Assembly: GCA_022561525.1 (NCBI GenBank)
Contig: JADFRB010000104.1
Location: 1 to 6,940 of the forward strand
DNA length: 6,940 nucleotides
From: Nitrospinota bacterium
GTDB taxonomy: Bacteria > Nitrospirota > Nitrospiria > Nitrospirales > UBA8639
Reading direction: 5' to 3'
How positions within the stretch are numbered: the stretch's first letter is position 1; every line of letters starts with the position of its first letter. The position numbers and the translations under genes are program-made. Shown in pieces: positions 6,693-6,940 of this stretch. A model generated the notes under the pieces. It was not told the origin of the DNA. It did no database searches and was given only the letters and a program-made list of their open reading frames with translations.

Positions 6693-6834
6693 GACGAAAA
6701 AGGAGTTGCTGGACAGAGCCCCTTCAATCCGCCTCCAGTCTTAGTCTCCTGCGTTGGGCGCGGCGGAGCCTCCGTCCCGAATCGACCCCTCCGGCGAGGG
6801 CTGTTTGAGCGGAGCGAGTTCCCGAGCCATCTTA
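6693..6834. repeat. Composite repeat copy B, module R2
   Basis: Second copy of R2, about 87% identical to 5764-5904 with one extra base. It ends at CATCTTA and is joined directly to the right arm of the long inverted repeat. Minus-strand frames through it (for example one ending near 6741) give low-complexity products that change frame between the two copies, so no gene is called. Confidence 0.85.
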
Positions 6835-6882
6835 GGGTTCGCGCAAGAATAACTTCCCTTGTTTGGACCATGCTTATCCGGT
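6835..6882 (-). repeat. Right arm of a long-range inverted repeat
   Basis: Reverse complement of 77-125. 6839-6858 is identical to the complement of 102-121, and ATCCGGT (6876-6882) matches ACCGGAT (77-83). The arm follows R2 copy B with no gap. In the frame reading KQGKLFLREP, two of the mismatches are silent, which hints at a coding origin, but both arms hit stop codons soon after and no gene is supported. Confidence 0.7.
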
Positions 6883-6908
6883 TGACACACTAGCCTACTA
6901 CCTATAGT
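6882..6908 (+). promoter_or_regulatory. Possible sigma-70 promoter pointing out of the window
   Basis: TTGACA (6882-6887) is a perfect -35 and TATAGT (6903-6908) is a five-of-six -10, but the spacing is only 15 bases. It would drive a gene to the right of the window. The weak spacing keeps confidence low. No start codon with a ribosome binding site is seen by 6940. Confidence 0.25.
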
Positions 6909-6940
6909 GGGCTGGCCATAGATCAATGAGCACAATGATT

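Noticed and set aside
6587..6935. Minus-strand ORFs across R2 copy B
   Set aside because: They read through repeats; equivalent frames in copy A are shifted by an indel, and the products are low complexity.

Overview
The window has a conserved-looking left part (about 1-4730) with two full-length genes and a mobile-DNA-rich right part (about 4900-6940) with a toxin-antitoxin pair, repeats and intron debris. Coding GC is moderate. The gene content and the repeat style (dispersed palindromes, group II intron fragments, GGTCCGGGGTCAG-type repeats) fit a free-living Gram-negative bacterium. My best guess is Nitrospirota (Nitrospira-like). That rests on memory of similar sequences and not on a marker gene, so treat it as weak.

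Left part: a bacterioferritin gene (197-673, minus) has a clear rho-independent terminator (133-173) and a strong ribosome binding site that overlaps a perfect 7-6-7 inverted repeat. About 320 bases separate it from the divergent large gene. That gap holds four full copies, one partial copy and at least one degenerate copy of a 22-bp tandem repeat (841-938). The large gene (1031-4729, plus) encodes about 1232 residues. It joins a YyaL/DUF255-type protein (thioredoxin-like domain with CHWC plus a helical barrel) through a Pro/Ser/Thr/Gly linker to a complete aldo/keto reductase domain with an intact Asp-Tyr-Lys-His tetrad.

Right part: a yefM-yoeB toxin-antitoxin operon (4919-5421, minus; genes overlap by 4 bp) has a promoter and a TGTACA-type operator. 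The last 1.4 kb has no intact gene. It holds two copies of a composite direct repeat (modules R1 and R2; 5540-5904 and 6437-6834, roughly 87-89% identical within modules). Between the copies lies the 3' end of a group II intron in minus orientation: domains V and VI and a truncated, frameshifted maturase end.

A roughly 48-bp inverted repeat joins the two edges of the window (77-125 and 6835-6882) and includes 20 identical bases. The two copies bracket everything else. Whether this marks the ends of one unit or two stray members of a dispersed repeat family cannot be decided from this window alone.
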